Assembly (NCBI GenBank): GCA_900696515.1
Contig: CAADGK010000093.1
Span: 1 to 64,000 of the forward strand
Direction: 5' to 3'
DNA: 64,000 bases
DNA from: an uncultured Nitrosospira sp.
GTDB lineage: Bacteria; Nitrospirota; Nitrospiria; Nitrospirales; Nitrospiraceae
The notes beneath the pieces are model-generated. The model was not told where the DNA came from. It worked only from the letters and a program-made list of their open reading frames with translations, and made no database searches. This document shows positions 53,444 to 62,335 of this stretch, one piece after another; positions within the stretch are counted from its first letter, which is position 1; every line of letters begins with the position of its first letter. The position numbers and the translations under genes were made by a program.

Positions 53444-56400
53444 ATGTTCTTGTCACGTCGACAATTTCTAAAGGTCTCTGTCGGTACGGTTGCGGCCGCA
53501 GCCGTGGCGGACAAGGTCCTGGCATTGACGGCGCTCCAACCGGTGATCGAGGTCGGGAATCCGTTGGGGGATTACCCGGACCGGTCATGGGAGCGTGTTT
53601 ACCATGATCAGTATCGTTACGATTCGTCTTTTACCTGGGTCTGTTCTCCGAATGACACCCATGCCTGCCGCGTTCGCGCGTTCGTGCGAAACGGGGTAGT
53701 CATGCGTGTGGAGCAGAATTACGACCACCAAACCTACGAAGACCTCTACGGGAATCGAGGCACCTTTGCGCACAATCCGCGCATGTGCTTGAAGGGTTTT
53801 ACCTTCCATCGCCGGGTGTACGGTCCCTATCGTCTCAAGGGGCCGCTCATGCGGAAGGGTTGGAAGCAATGGATGGACGATGGATCACCGGAGCTCACAC
53901 CGGAAACCAAGCGCAAGTATAAGTTCGACAGCCGGTTCTTGGACGACATGCTTCGGGTGTCCTGGGATACCGCCTTTACCTACGCCGCAAAGGCCATGAT
54001 CATCATCGCGACGCGCTACTCCGGTGAGGCTGGAGCAAGGCGGTTACGCGAGCAGGGGTATGCACCGGAGATGATCGAAATGATGAAGGGCGCCGGTACG
54101 CGCTGCTTCAAGCACCGCGCCGGTATGCCGGTGCTCGGGATCATCGGGAAAATGGGCAACACCCGGATGAACGGCGGCATCAATGCGCTGCTGGATAGCT
54201 GGATTCGAAAAGTCAGTCCTGAGCAGGCTCAGGGCGGTCGTTACTGGTCGAATTACACCTGGCACGGAGATCAGAACCCATCGCAGCCGTTCTGGTCCGG
54301 TGTCCAGGGGTCGGATATCGACCTCTCGGATATGCGTTTCTCCAAGCTGAACACGAGTTGGGGAAAGAACTTTGTTGAAAACAAGATGCCCGAGGCGCAC
54401 TGGAAGTTGGAGTGTATTGAGCGCGGGGCCCGCGTCGTTGTCATCACGCCGGAATACAATCCGACCGCCTACCGAGCAGACTACTGGATGCCCCTGCGCC
54501 CGCAATCAGACGGCGCACTCTTCATGGGCGCCATGAAAATTATTATCGATGAGAATATGCACGATGTGGACTTCTTGAAACAGTTCACCGACGCGCCGAT
54601 TCTGATCCGTACGGATACGCTGCAGTACCTGGATCCTCGTGATGTGGTTCCGGATTACAAGTTCCCCGATTTCTCTAAGAGCTACTCCGGCCGTATTCAA
54701 GCACTCAAGCCGCAAGATGTCGAACGGCTCGGTGGGATGATGGTGTGGGATTTAAATAAGAAGCAGGCGGTTCCGCTCCATCGTGAGCAGGTGGGCTGGC
54801 ACTATATGAACAGCGGCATCGATGCCGCGCTCAATGGGACGTACCGGGTCAAGCTCCTGAACGGCCGTGAAATCGACGCGATGCCGGTATGGCAGATGTA
54901 TCTGGTTCACTTCCAGGATTACGATTTGGACACCACGCACCAGATCTGCCGGACTCCGAAGGATCTGATCGTCCGTTGGGCACGCGATTCGGGCACGATC
55001 AAGCCGGCTGCGATCCACAACGGAGAGGGCGTGACGCACTACTTCCACATGACGCCTAACGGCCGTGCAGCAGCCATGGTGCTCATCATCACGGGCAACG
55101 TCGGTAAGTTCGGCACCGGTCAGCATACCTGGGCTGGTAACTACAAGGCTGGTTGTTGGACGGCAACGCCATGGTCTGGTGCAGGCCTTGCGGTTCATAC
55201 GGGCGAAGATCCGTTCAATATCACGCTGGATCCCAATGCCCATGGAAAAGAAATCAAGACCAAGTCCTACTACTACGGCGAAGAGGTTGGTTACTGGAAC
55301 CATGGCGATACGGCGTTGATCGTCAATACGCCAAAGTATGGCCGTAAGGTCTTTACGGGTAAGACGCATATGCCGACCCCGAGCAAATTCCGCTGGGTTG
55401 TCAACGTCAACGTCTTGAACAACGCTAAGCACCATTACGATATGGTGCGGAACGTGGATCCAAACATCGAGACCCTGATCACGCAGGACATCGAAATGAC
55501 GTCTGACGTGAATCATAACGACATCGCCTTTGCCTGTAACTCCTGGATGGAGTTCACTTATCCGGAAATGACGATCACCGTCTCCAACCCATGGGTTCAG
55601 ATCTGGAAGGGCGGAATCAGGCCCTTGTATGACACGCGGAACGATCTGGATACCTTTGCCGGAGTGGCAGCCAAGCTGTCAGAGATGACCGGCGACAAGC
55701 GCATGAAAGATTACTTCGCGATGGTCTACGCGAATCGCGTGGACGTCTATGCGCAGCGCATGCTCGATGCGTCCAGCACATTCTACGGTTATTCAGCAGA
55801 CGTGATGTTGAAGTCGGAGAAGGGGTGGATGGTCATGGTCCGTACCTACCCGCGGCATCCATTCTGGGAGGAAACCAACGAGTCGAAGCCCATGTGGACC
55901 CGCAGCGGTCGATATGAGAACTATCGCATCGAACCGGAAGCGATCGAGTACGGTGAAAACTTTATCTCCCATCGTGAAGGGCCGGAAGCAACACCCTATT
56001 TGCCGAACGCCATCTTCACGACGAATCCCTATTGCCGTCCGGATGACTATGGTGTGCCGATCACGGCACAACACCACGACGACAAAACGATCCGGAACAT
56101 CAAGTTGTCATGGCATGAGATTGTACGGCACTCAAATCCCTTGTGGGAAAAGGGCTATCAGTTCTACTGCGTGACGCCGAAGACCCGCCACCGCGTCCAT
56201 AGCCAATGGTCGGTGAACGACTGGGTGCAGATCTACGAGTCGAACTTCGGTGACCCCTACCGCATGGATAAGCGGACGCCTGGCGTGGGTGAGCACCAGA
56301 TCCATATCAACCCGCAGGCGGCGAAAGACCGTGGGATCAACGACGGTGACTATGTCTATGTCGACGGTAACCCGGTCGATCGTCCGTATCGTGGGTGGAA

Positions 56401-56881
56401 GCCGAGCGATCCCTACTACAAGGTCGCCCGACTCATGATCCGGGCAAAGTACAACCCGGCCTATCCGTACCATGTGACGATGGCCAAGCATGCTCCGTAT
56501 GTGGCGACGGCAAAATCAGTGAAGGGGCATGAAACCAGACCGGATGGACGCGCCATTGCCATCGACACTGGGTATCAGTCCAACTTCCGATATGGTGCGC
56601 AACAGTCATTTACCAGAAACTGGCTCATGCCGATGCACCAGACAGACTCACTTCCCGGCAAACACGCGATTGCCTGGAAATTCAAGTGGGGCTATCAGGT
56701 GGATCACCACGCGATCAACACCGTGCCGAAAGAATGTCTCATCCGCATCACCAAGGCGGAAGACGGCGGGATCGGGGCACGCGGTCCATGGGAGCCGGTG
56801 CGTACCGGATTTACCCCGGGCCAAGAGAACGAGTTCATGATTAAGTGGCTGAAGGGCGAGCATATTAAGATTAAAGTGTAA
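53444..56881 (+). CDS. nxrA: Nitrite oxidoreductase alpha subunit NxrA
   Basis: NxrA is the molybdenum catalytic subunit that oxidises nitrite to nitrate. The 1145-residue protein begins with a twin-arginine signal (SRRQFLK at 4-10, hydrophobic stretch to about 28), so it is exported folded to the periplasm. The FS0 iron-sulfur site aligns with NarG through C67, D71, C75 and C115, with Asp at the second position. The Mo-ligand Asp is best placed at D296 (in DIDLSDMRF). It belongs to the DMSO-reductase family type II, with the Nitrospira-specific length and sequence. GAGGAGGT sits 8 bases before the ATG. nxrB follows after 82 bases. Confidence 0.98.
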   Translation: MFLSRRQFLKVSVGTVAAAAVADKVLALTALQPVIEVGNPLGDYPDRSWERVYHDQYRYDSSFTWVCSPNDTHACRVRAFVRNGVVMRVEQNYDHQTYEDLYGNRGTFAHNPRMCLKGFTFHRRVYGPYRLKGPLMRKGWKQWMDDGSPELTPETKRKYKFDSRFLDDMLRVSWDTAFTYAAKAMIIIATRYSGEAGARRLREQGYAPEMIEMMKGAGTRCFKHRAGMPVLGIIGKMGNTRMNGGINALLDSWIRKVSPEQAQGGRYWSNYTWHGDQNPSQPFWSGVQGSDIDLSDMRFSKLNTSWGKNFVENKMPEAHWKLECIERGARVVVITPEYNPTAYRADYWMPLRPQSDGALFMGAMKIIIDENMHDVDFLKQFTDAPILIRTDTLQYLDPRDVVPDYKFPDFSKSYSGRIQALKPQDVERLGGMMVWDLNKKQAVPLHREQVGWHYMNSGIDAALNGTYRVKLLNGREIDAMPVWQMYLVHFQDYDLDTTHQICRTPKDLIVRWARDSGTIKPAAIHNGEGVTHYFHMTPNGRAAAMVLIITGNVGKFGTGQHTWAGNYKAGCWTATPWSGAGLAVHTGEDPFNITLDPNAHGKEIKTKSYYYGEEVGYWNHGDTALIVNTPKYGRKVFTGKTHMPTPSKFRWVVNVNVLNNAKHHYDMVRNVDPNIETLITQDIEMTSDVNHNDIAFACNSWMEFTYPEMTITVSNPWVQIWKGGIRPLYDTRNDLDTFAGVAAKLSEMTGDKRMKDYFAMVYANRVDVYAQRMLDASSTFYGYSADVMLKSEKGWMVMVRTYPRHPFWEETNESKPMWTRSGRYENYRIEPEAIEYGENFISHREGPEATPYLPNAIFTTNPYCRPDDYGVPITAQHHDDKTIRNIKLSWHEIVRHSNPLWEKGYQFYCVTPKTRHRVHSQWSVNDWVQIYESNFGDPYRMDKRTPGVGEHQIHINPQAAKDRGINDGDYVYVDGNPVDRPYRGWKPSDPYYKVARLMIRAKYNPAYPYHVTMAKHAPYVATAKSVKGHETRPDGRAIAIDTGYQSNFRYGAQQSFTRNWLMPMHQTDSLPGKHAIAWKFKWGYQVDHHAINTVPKECLIRITKAEDGGIGARGPWEPVRTGFTPGQENEFMIKWLKGEHIKIKV

Positions 56882-56906
56882 GAACCGTGAGGGGTGAAGG
56901 GTCAGG

Positions 56907-56928
56907 GGTGAGGAGCGTGCTCCTCACC
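56907..56928 (+). repeat. Perfect hairpin in the nxrA-nxrB spacer
   Basis: GGTGAGGAGC at 56907-56916 and its complement GCTCCTCACC at 56919-56928 form a 10-bp stem with almost no loop, 26 bases after the nxrA stop and 36 bases before nxrB. No T-run follows, so it is not a classical terminator. It may stabilise the nxrA end or adjust the ratio of the two subunits. Confidence 0.6.
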
Positions 56929-56963
56929 TCCCGCCTCACACCTTACACCTAACGGAGGAAATC

Positions 56964-58253
56964 ATGCCTGAAGTATATAACTGGCAGCTGGGACGGAAGA
57001 TGTTGTATCCCTATGAGGAGCGGCATCCCAAGTGGCAGTTTGCCTTTGTCTTCAATATCAACCGCTGCTTAGCGTGCCAGACCTGCAGTATGGCCGATAA
57101 GTCGACCTGGCTCTTTTCAAAAGGGCAGGAATATATGTGGTGGAACAACGTGGAGACCAAGCCGTATGGCGGTTATCCACAGTTCTACGACGTGAAGATC
57201 ACGCAGCTCATTGAGCAGGTCAATCCGGGCGGACAGGTTTGGAACGTCCGAGTCGGACGAAAGCACCATGCGCCCTACGGGGTGTTCGAGGGGATGACCA
57301 TTTTCGACGCCGGGGCCAAGGTCGGCCAGGCCGCGATCGGGTACATTCCGACGGACCAAGAGTGGCGCTTTGTGAACATCTATGAAGATACGGCCACCTC
57401 CATGCGCGCGCTGGTGGAAGGCATCGACAAGACAGGGTTCTCACGCGATGAACCTTGGAAAATGACCGGCAGCAGCTTGCCGGAACATGAGACCTTTTTC
57501 TTCTATCTCCAACGAATCTGTAATCACTGCACCTATCCTGGCTGTTTGGCGGCTTGCCCCAGAAAGGCCATCTACAAGCGTCCTGAGGACGGTATCGTCC
57601 TCATCGACCAGAACCGATGCCGTGGGTACAAGAAGTGCGTCGAGCAGTGCCCGTACAAGAAGCCGATGTATCGGGGCACGACCCGAGTCAGTGAAAAGTG
57701 TATCGCCTGCTATCCCCGCATCGAAGGAAAAGATCCGTTGACCGGTGGTGAGCCGATGGAAACCCGTTGTATGGCCGCCTGTGTCGGAAAGATCCGGATG
57801 CAGAGCCTGATGCGCATCGGAGACGATGGCCTGTGGGCGGAAGATCGTTGGCACCCATTGTATTATGCGATCCGTGTCGAGCAAGTTGCATTGCCGCTAT
57901 ATCCGCAGTGGGGGACAGAGCCAAACGGCTATTACATTCCGCCTCGGCATTCGCCGCGCGGTTACGCTCGCCAGATGTTCGGCCCTGGCGTTGACAATGC
58001 CATTGAAAAGTATCTGGTTCCAAGTCGGGAGCTCTTAGCCGTGCTCCAGCTCTGGAGAGCAAGCCAGCAAATCGTCTTCCGGTACGATGTGATCCCTGGG
58101 CCGAAGGTGTTCGAGACCCAGATTCACGGAAAGCGATTTGAGATGTACAATGACACCGTTCTTGGATTCAATAAGTCCGGGAAGGAAGTCGCTCGTATTC
58201 AGGTGGAAGAGCCGATCTACATCCGGCCAGCTGAACGGGTGACCTGGTTGTAA
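56964..58253 (+). CDS. nxrB: Nitrite oxidoreductase beta subunit NxrB
   Basis: NxrB passes electrons from NxrA through four iron-sulfur clusters. In 429 residues the Cys groups are C35-C38-C41 with D45 in the fourth place, C186-C189-C194-C198, C219-C225-C229 with Y222 where NarH has Trp, and C246-C249-C269-C273. That makes 14 Cys plus D45, exactly the 15 ligands for three [4Fe-4S] and one [3Fe-4S]. There is no signal peptide, so it must be carried across with NxrA. CGGAGGAAATC precedes the ATG. NxrB is used as a phylogenetic marker of Nitrospira. Confidence 0.98.
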   Translation: MPEVYNWQLGRKMLYPYEERHPKWQFAFVFNINRCLACQTCSMADKSTWLFSKGQEYMWWNNVETKPYGGYPQFYDVKITQLIEQVNPGGQVWNVRVGRKHHAPYGVFEGMTIFDAGAKVGQAAIGYIPTDQEWRFVNIYEDTATSMRALVEGIDKTGFSRDEPWKMTGSSLPEHETFFFYLQRICNHCTYPGCLAACPRKAIYKRPEDGIVLIDQNRCRGYKKCVEQCPYKKPMYRGTTRVSEKCIACYPRIEGKDPLTGGEPMETRCMAACVGKIRMQSLMRIGDDGLWAEDRWHPLYYAIRVEQVALPLYPQWGTEPNGYYIPPRHSPRGYARQMFGPGVDNAIEKYLVPSRELLAVLQLWRASQQIVFRYDVIPGPKVFETQIHGKRFEMYNDTVLGFNKSGKEVARIQVEEPIYIRPAERVTWL

Positions 58254-58276
58254 GTCAGCAAGGTCGAGACCGGTAG

Positions 58277-58320
58277 AAAACGGGGTGGAGCTCAGAAAAA
58301 TGGCTTCACCCCGTTTTGCT
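58277..58320 (+). terminator. Terminator after nxrB
   Basis: AAAACGGGGTG at 58277-58287 and CACCCCGTTTT at 58307-58317 form an 11-bp stem with a 19-base loop, with the U-tract supplied by the 3' arm (TTTTGCTTT). It lies 24 bases after the nxrB stop and closes the nxrAB unit. Confidence 0.8.
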
Positions 58321-58564
58321 TTCCAGTGAGTCCCTTCTACCGACAACCATCAATGATGAGCGCTCCTCTCATATGAAATGACCGGTCCACCTGCACGTAT
58401 ACGGCCATCTCACGGATAGAAATAGAGTCTGATTCCCTCCGGCAGACCAGTCTTTCGACTCAGCACTTCCTGAATCTTCTGCACGCTTGACGACCGGCAG
58501 GACCTCCAGTAAAGTTTTAAAAGGAACGTACGACCGCCGCTTATAACCTGGGAGTAACTTCAGC

Positions 58565-58894
58565 GTGACCGTAGGACCGCAGTCGGCTCTCCCATTTGCA
58601 GCACAAGCCATCCCATTCAACGAGTATCTGGCTGCCGGTAAAATTCCAGAGGGCTATCTCGCCAGCGAATATATTGCGCAGCAATTCGTGGAACGGCTTG
58701 TTCACTATATTCTCAGTGTCCCCGCCGGGAACTATTCCATGGGTGAACTCAGCCAGCTTCTGGAACAGCTGGACCCTCGTGCCCAGGTCTTCTTTTTTAA
58801 GAAATTGAAAGAGACCAGTCCGGATTGTTTGAAGGATTTTGCGCCCCTCTATTATGGTTTCATGAACGAATTCGAGTCCCTGCTTTTTACCTAG
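58565..58894 (+). CDS. Small unknown protein downstream of nxrB
   Basis: The 109-residue product has no known family. It begins with a GTG behind GGGAG, and is rich in helix: a first helical part (YIAQQFVERLVHYILSV) and a second (ELSQLLEQLDPRAQVFFFKKLKE). It is soluble and lacks a signal. Codon use looks normal. It follows the nxrB terminator by 244 bases. It could be an NXR assembly or regulatory protein because of place only, but TorD/NarJ motifs are not evident. An antisense frame at 58541-59020 is rejected. Confidence 0.6.
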   Translation: MTVGPQSALPFAAQAIPFNEYLAAGKIPEGYLASEYIAQQFVERLVHYILSVPAGNYSMGELSQLLEQLDPRAQVFFFKKLKETSPDCLKDFAPLYYGFMNEFESLLFT

Positions 58895-59293
58895 CTTCAT
58901 CGCCATCTCCTCGCGACACTGTTCGCCGTGGTTGTCTCGGCAGCTCGCCTGAAGAGCTTCGGACCAGGCTCTCCGCATTCCCATCATTCCCGTAGGAAAT
59001 CCCGACGAGCTTTGATCCATGCGGAGAACCCTCTTGGAAAGGAAGCGTCACCACTGCTTGGCGGGTGCCTGTCCCATCGAGCCGCCAGAGACAAATGTTC
59101 AGATCGCATTACCACTCTCACCGAATCCGAACAGAGGCGCGATTGGCAGAACGAAAATAAGGTAAAAATAGTTGCGAATCAGCCTTAAGCAGGCATGAAA
59201 TGAGCACTTCGGAGGGATTCGGGAGAAAAATTCTCCTTGTGGTAGCAGCAATCTGATGTATAATTGCCCCTCATCTACTGGAAAAGGAGTGTT
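58895..59293. other. Intergenic stretch with one promoter
   Basis: About 400 bases. The small open frames look random. A good promoter sits at 59237-59264, near the next gene. Confidence 0.45.
59237..59264 (+). promoter_or_regulatory. Sigma-70-type promoter
   Basis: TTGTGG at 59237-59242 and TATAAT at 59259-59264 are 16 bases apart, 30 bases upstream of the next gene. TATAAT is a perfect -10 element. Confidence 0.65.
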
Positions 59294-59662
59294 ATGAATC
59301 CATCCCTACAACGAGCGGTTACCAGCTTTTATAACCTGATTTATGAAGCACAAACCTTTGCCACGGCCATGGCACGGATCGATACGGCGGAGCAGGAGCA
59401 CTATGCAGGGCGTATTGAGGGGCTGAATTGGGTCCTTGATCGTTGCCAAGAGCTTGAAGAGATGGATACCAACCTGACCCCATCATCACTTCAACGTATT
59501 TTGGGTGAAGTGAAGTCCGACCTTGAGCATGAGTTGTCGGTTCAACGGCGGGAAAAAGGCCGCCGAGCGGACGGACGTGAGGAGGCACTCAATTTTGTCG
59601 CGGACTATCTGTCCAGTCTGATCACCGCGACTGAAATTGAGTCTGCCAAAACTCCCGCCTAG
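59294..59662 (+). CDS. Unknown helical protein
   Basis: The start is the ATG at 59294 with AAAAGGAGTG upstream, giving 122 residues. It is mostly helical and charged (YEAQTFATAMARIDTAEQEHYAGRIEGLNWVLDRCQELEE), without signal or membrane span. No family is recognised. It has its own promoter. Confidence 0.7.
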   Translation: MNPSLQRAVTSFYNLIYEAQTFATAMARIDTAEQEHYAGRIEGLNWVLDRCQELEEMDTNLTPSSLQRILGEVKSDLEHELSVQRREKGRRADGREEALNFVADYLSSLITATEIESAKTPA

Positions 59663-59850
59663 GACATACGATTTCTCTCCACGGGGCATGCATCAGAAAA
59701 GCCAAGGTGACTGATGGCCCCGTCGAGTCCGGCTCCCTGTTGTCAAGCTCGCCTGTGTGTCTCGGACGTATCCGCGTCGTTCAGCCAGGTCCGAGCATGG
59801 CGGGCTGGTCACGCTTGACCCTGCGACGGGGATTTCGGATAGAATGAACC

Positions 59851-60138
59851 ATGTTTCAATCGCCGCGTAAACCAGGGGTGCCCTGGATACCAGGTCGTCC
59901 ACAGGCTCAACGGAGTCGGCCCCGTTCTTCTCCGGCAGGTCAGCAGGACCAGTTCGGGTCCTTGAATGCCTCACTCCTCTTCTGCCCCCGCTGCCGAGTC
60001 GCAACACCGACGAGAGAGCGGCTGCTGCTCGTCCTTCCCACGGGAAATCTGTACGAATATCTCTGCGCACACTGTGGGACCTCCACCGGGTCAAAGACGG
60101 AGAATCCTGAAAAGCCTGTTCACATCGTCGCACCATAA
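59851..60138 (+). CDS. Small zinc-ribbon protein
   Basis: The 95-residue protein has a basic, Pro-rich N-terminal half and a C-terminal zinc ribbon: LLFCPRCRVATPTRERLLLVLPTGNLYEYLCAHCGTSTG, with CxxC pairs 26 residues apart. It resembles conserved short 'cytoplasmic' zinc-ribbon proteins, without known function. The start could be later in the Pro-rich part. Confidence 0.65.
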   Translation: MFQSPRKPGVPWIPGRPQAQRSRPRSSPAGQQDQFGSLNASLLFCPRCRVATPTRERLLLVLPTGNLYEYLCAHCGTSTGSKTENPEKPVHIVAP

Positions 60139-60409
60139 TCTCTCCCATTCTGACCCAGGTTCGCGTCGCTTGCCGAGGAGCCACGGGCTCACCGAGATCG
60201 GTTTATACGAACCGCTCGTGGACCGCTGAGGAGGTGACGTCACAGGTGTTCCAGAAAGAAATAGGATGTCCATGATCGTGGAAAGCCACTGAAGGTCGAG
60301 CGGCAGGGACCGACTGCCCCTCGCCGGTCCTTTACGACAGGTCTTCAGCGGAATTGCGGCAATCGGGTAGGATACGGAGCCGGAAGGAAAGTCCCTGGTG
60401 GGGAAACAG

Positions 60410-60670
60410 TCACTGAATTTGCGCCAAGGGGATCCCTTCTTCTATCAGCATCACGGGAATATTATTGCGGATGGGATAGAGCAGCGCTCCGTCCTCACGG
60501 ACCAACCCCGCCTCGAACGGTTCGGTGACAGAGCGATTGCCCTTGTTTTTTAATTCACCTCGAGTGACCCAGGAATTCAGCGTGACAATGACGGCATCCT
60601 CGGCCACCGCCACTTTTTGCTTGGTCTCAGGGCAACAGAGGATAGCCAGTAGATCCGGATTGATGTTCAT
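60410..60670 (-). CDS. Trm112-like small protein
   Basis: The 86-residue protein matches the Trm112/UPF0434 group: LLAILCCPETKQKVAV at the N-terminus, LLYPIRNNIPVMLIEEGIPL at the C-terminus. Homologues activate methyltransferases of tRNA, rRNA or release factors in eukaryotes; bacterial roles are not settled. The N-terminal CC at 12-13 corresponds to the first part of the family's Cys set. Confidence 0.85.
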   Translation of the reverse strand: MNINPDLLAILCCPETKQKVAVAEDAVIVTLNSWVTRGELKNKGNRSVTEPFEAGLVREDGALLYPIRNNIPVMLIEEGIPLAQIQ

Positions 60671-60803
60671 GAGATCGATCCTCCATTCGGTTGCAACGCA
60701 TCATCATTGGCTATAATGCCACCAAGTGCAAGAGGGTCTCAAGACCTCTCAAGCAAGGGCAAACTCTGCTAGACTAACGGCAGTGCACGGGAACCGGCGG
60801 GAT

Positions 60804-61412
60804 ATGCTCACCTTCTTTTGGAAAACATGTGTGACCGGGCTTATCCTGCTTGTGCCTGCCTGGGCTACCTTATTGATTCTGTCGACCCTCTTCACGGCCC
60901 TGGATCGTATCGTGGGTCGGTATTTGGTCAATCCGCTTCCTGGTCTTGGCCTAGTGTTCCTCGTTCTCCTGCTCATTTTGGTGGGAATGATCGGCGATCA
61001 TATGATCGGTCGCGGCCTATTCGAAAGACTGGAACGGCGGATCGAACAGATCCCGCTTGTGCAAAGTATTTACCTCACGCTGAAAGGCATGACGGATCTG
61101 GTCAATTTCCGGTCACGCTTCGGGCACAGTCGAGTCGTGGCCTTCCCGTTTCCGCGTGATGGATGTTGGGCCCTGGGGTTTGTCATGGGTACGGCCCCAT
61201 CGGCTCTTCAGGTGGACGCCGCGCGGACGCTTGTGATGGTGTTTGTTCCGACGGCCATTCATCCGTTTACGGGCTACCTGGCGTTCATCCCGGAAACCGC
61301 GCTCAAACCAATCAACCTTCCGGTTGAAGAGGCCATGAAAATGGAGTTCTCCGCCGGATTTTACAGACCCCGGACCGGCTGGCTCGCGACAGCCCCGTCC
61401 GTGCTGCCCTAG
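60804..61412 (+). CDS. DUF502 membrane protein
   Basis: From the ATG at 60804 the 202-residue protein has two spans (FWKTCVTGLILLVPAWATLLILSTLF and GLGLVFLVLLLILVGMIGDHMIG) followed by a conserved cytosolic part (IPLVQSIYLTLKGMTDLV, VVAFPFPRDGCWALGFVMGTAP, TLVMVFVPTAIHPFTGYLAF). This is the DUF502 pattern, also found in plants (COV-like). Function is unknown. It precedes the GNAT gene with a 3-base gap. Confidence 0.9.
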   Translation: MLTFFWKTCVTGLILLVPAWATLLILSTLFTALDRIVGRYLVNPLPGLGLVFLVLLLILVGMIGDHMIGRGLFERLERRIEQIPLVQSIYLTLKGMTDLVNFRSRFGHSRVVAFPFPRDGCWALGFVMGTAPSALQVDAARTLVMVFVPTAIHPFTGYLAFIPETALKPINLPVEEAMKMEFSAGFYRPRTGWLATAPSVLP

Positions 61413-61415
61413 GCG

Positions 61416-61916
61416 ATGGATCAAGCGCCGTTCATCATCAGACCCGCCACGGTGGACGATGTCGAGACTCTCGTGGACTTCAATGCGGCAATGGCTTTGG
61501 AAACCGAGCAGCGCAGGTTGGACCTCGATCGGCTTCGGGCGGGCGCGCGGGAACTTTTGACACATCCTCAGTATGGTTTTTATATCGTGGCAGAAAGCCC
61601 CGGTGAGGGAACCCGAACCGCCGTCGGCCAACTCATGATCACCTTTGAATGGAGTGATTGGAGAAACGGAGTATTTTGGTGGGTGCAGAGCGTCTATGTC
61701 GCACCGGAATGGCGCCGCCGGGGAGCGTATCGAGCGATGCATGAGCACATTGCCGCGCAAGCGAAAAGCGATCCGCACGTATGTGGACTGCGCCTCTATG
61801 TGGAGCATCAGAATCACAATGCCCAGACGGTCTATCGGCGCGTGGGCCTTATTCCGGCCGTCTATACCGTCTACGAACAAGATTTTGTTCTTGGTGGATC
61901 GGGATCCTCGAAATAA
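61416..61916 (+). CDS. GNAT-family acetyltransferase
   Basis: The 166-residue protein shows the GNAT layout: IIRPATVDDVETLVDFNAAMA at the start, QSVYVAPEWRRRGAYRAMHEHI as the acetyl-CoA loop (RRRGAY), and LRLYVEHQNHNAQTVYRRVGL near the end. Substrate is unknown. It starts 3 bases after the DUF502 gene, so co-transcription is likely. Confidence 0.92.
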   Translation: MDQAPFIIRPATVDDVETLVDFNAAMALETEQRRLDLDRLRAGARELLTHPQYGFYIVAESPGEGTRTAVGQLMITFEWSDWRNGVFWWVQSVYVAPEWRRRGAYRAMHEHIAAQAKSDPHVCGLRLYVEHQNHNAQTVYRRVGLIPAVYTVYEQDFVLGGSGSSK

Positions 61917-61932
61917 ACGTGAAGGAGCCGCA

Positions 61933-62316
61933 ATGAGAAGGAGCCGCTGCGTTCTTAGTCTTGTGCTCATCGGTATGCTGTATCAAGGGTGTGCGTTTAT
62001 CCGTGGGAACTACGGAGAAGAATTAGGCCAAGGGGACATCACCACGATTCAGAAAGGCATCAGCACGCGGGCGGATGTGGCGGCGGTCCTGGGCGCTCCG
62101 GATCGAATTGTTGAAGCCAATGGCCGTGAAATATTTCATTACTATCACTACGACATCAAATCCGGGTCGATCCTTGTTTTCTCACGCACCAACATCAAAA
62201 GCGACGACACCTTCGTCATTTTCGATGGCACGGGAATCGTCGAGGAGGTCGTCGCCGGAAAACGAAAAGGTCCGCTGGAGTTTCAATTCTGGCCCTTCGA
62301 CTGGCCTTTCCGCTGA
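61933..62316 (+). CDS. SmpA/BamE-like small lipoprotein (first)
   Basis: From the ATG at 61933 (GAAGGAG upstream) the 127-residue protein has a lipobox LYQGC, then GDITTIQKGISTRADVAAVLGAPDRIVEANGREIFHYYHYD, the SmpA/OmlA-type beta hairpin fold. BamE belongs to this fold, but this protein is probably a different envelope lipoprotein. It starts 16 bases after the GNAT gene. Confidence 0.82.
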   Translation: MRRSRCVLSLVLIGMLYQGCAFIRGNYGEELGQGDITTIQKGISTRADVAAVLGAPDRIVEANGREIFHYYHYDIKSGSILVFSRTNIKSDDTFVIFDGTGIVEEVVAGKRKGPLEFQFWPFDWPFR

Positions 62317-62335
62317 TGCCTTCTCCGGGTTCACC

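Noticed and set aside
54752-55516. Long antisense open frame (254 residues) within nxrA
   Set aside because: It is fully opposite nxrA, which has a clear protein family and codon use. The antisense product has unusual composition and no start signal.
58541-59020. Minus-strand frame of 159 residues opposite the small gene behind nxrB
   Set aside because: The plus-strand frame has a normal codon pattern and a ribosome site; the antisense frame overlaps it and has no family resemblance.
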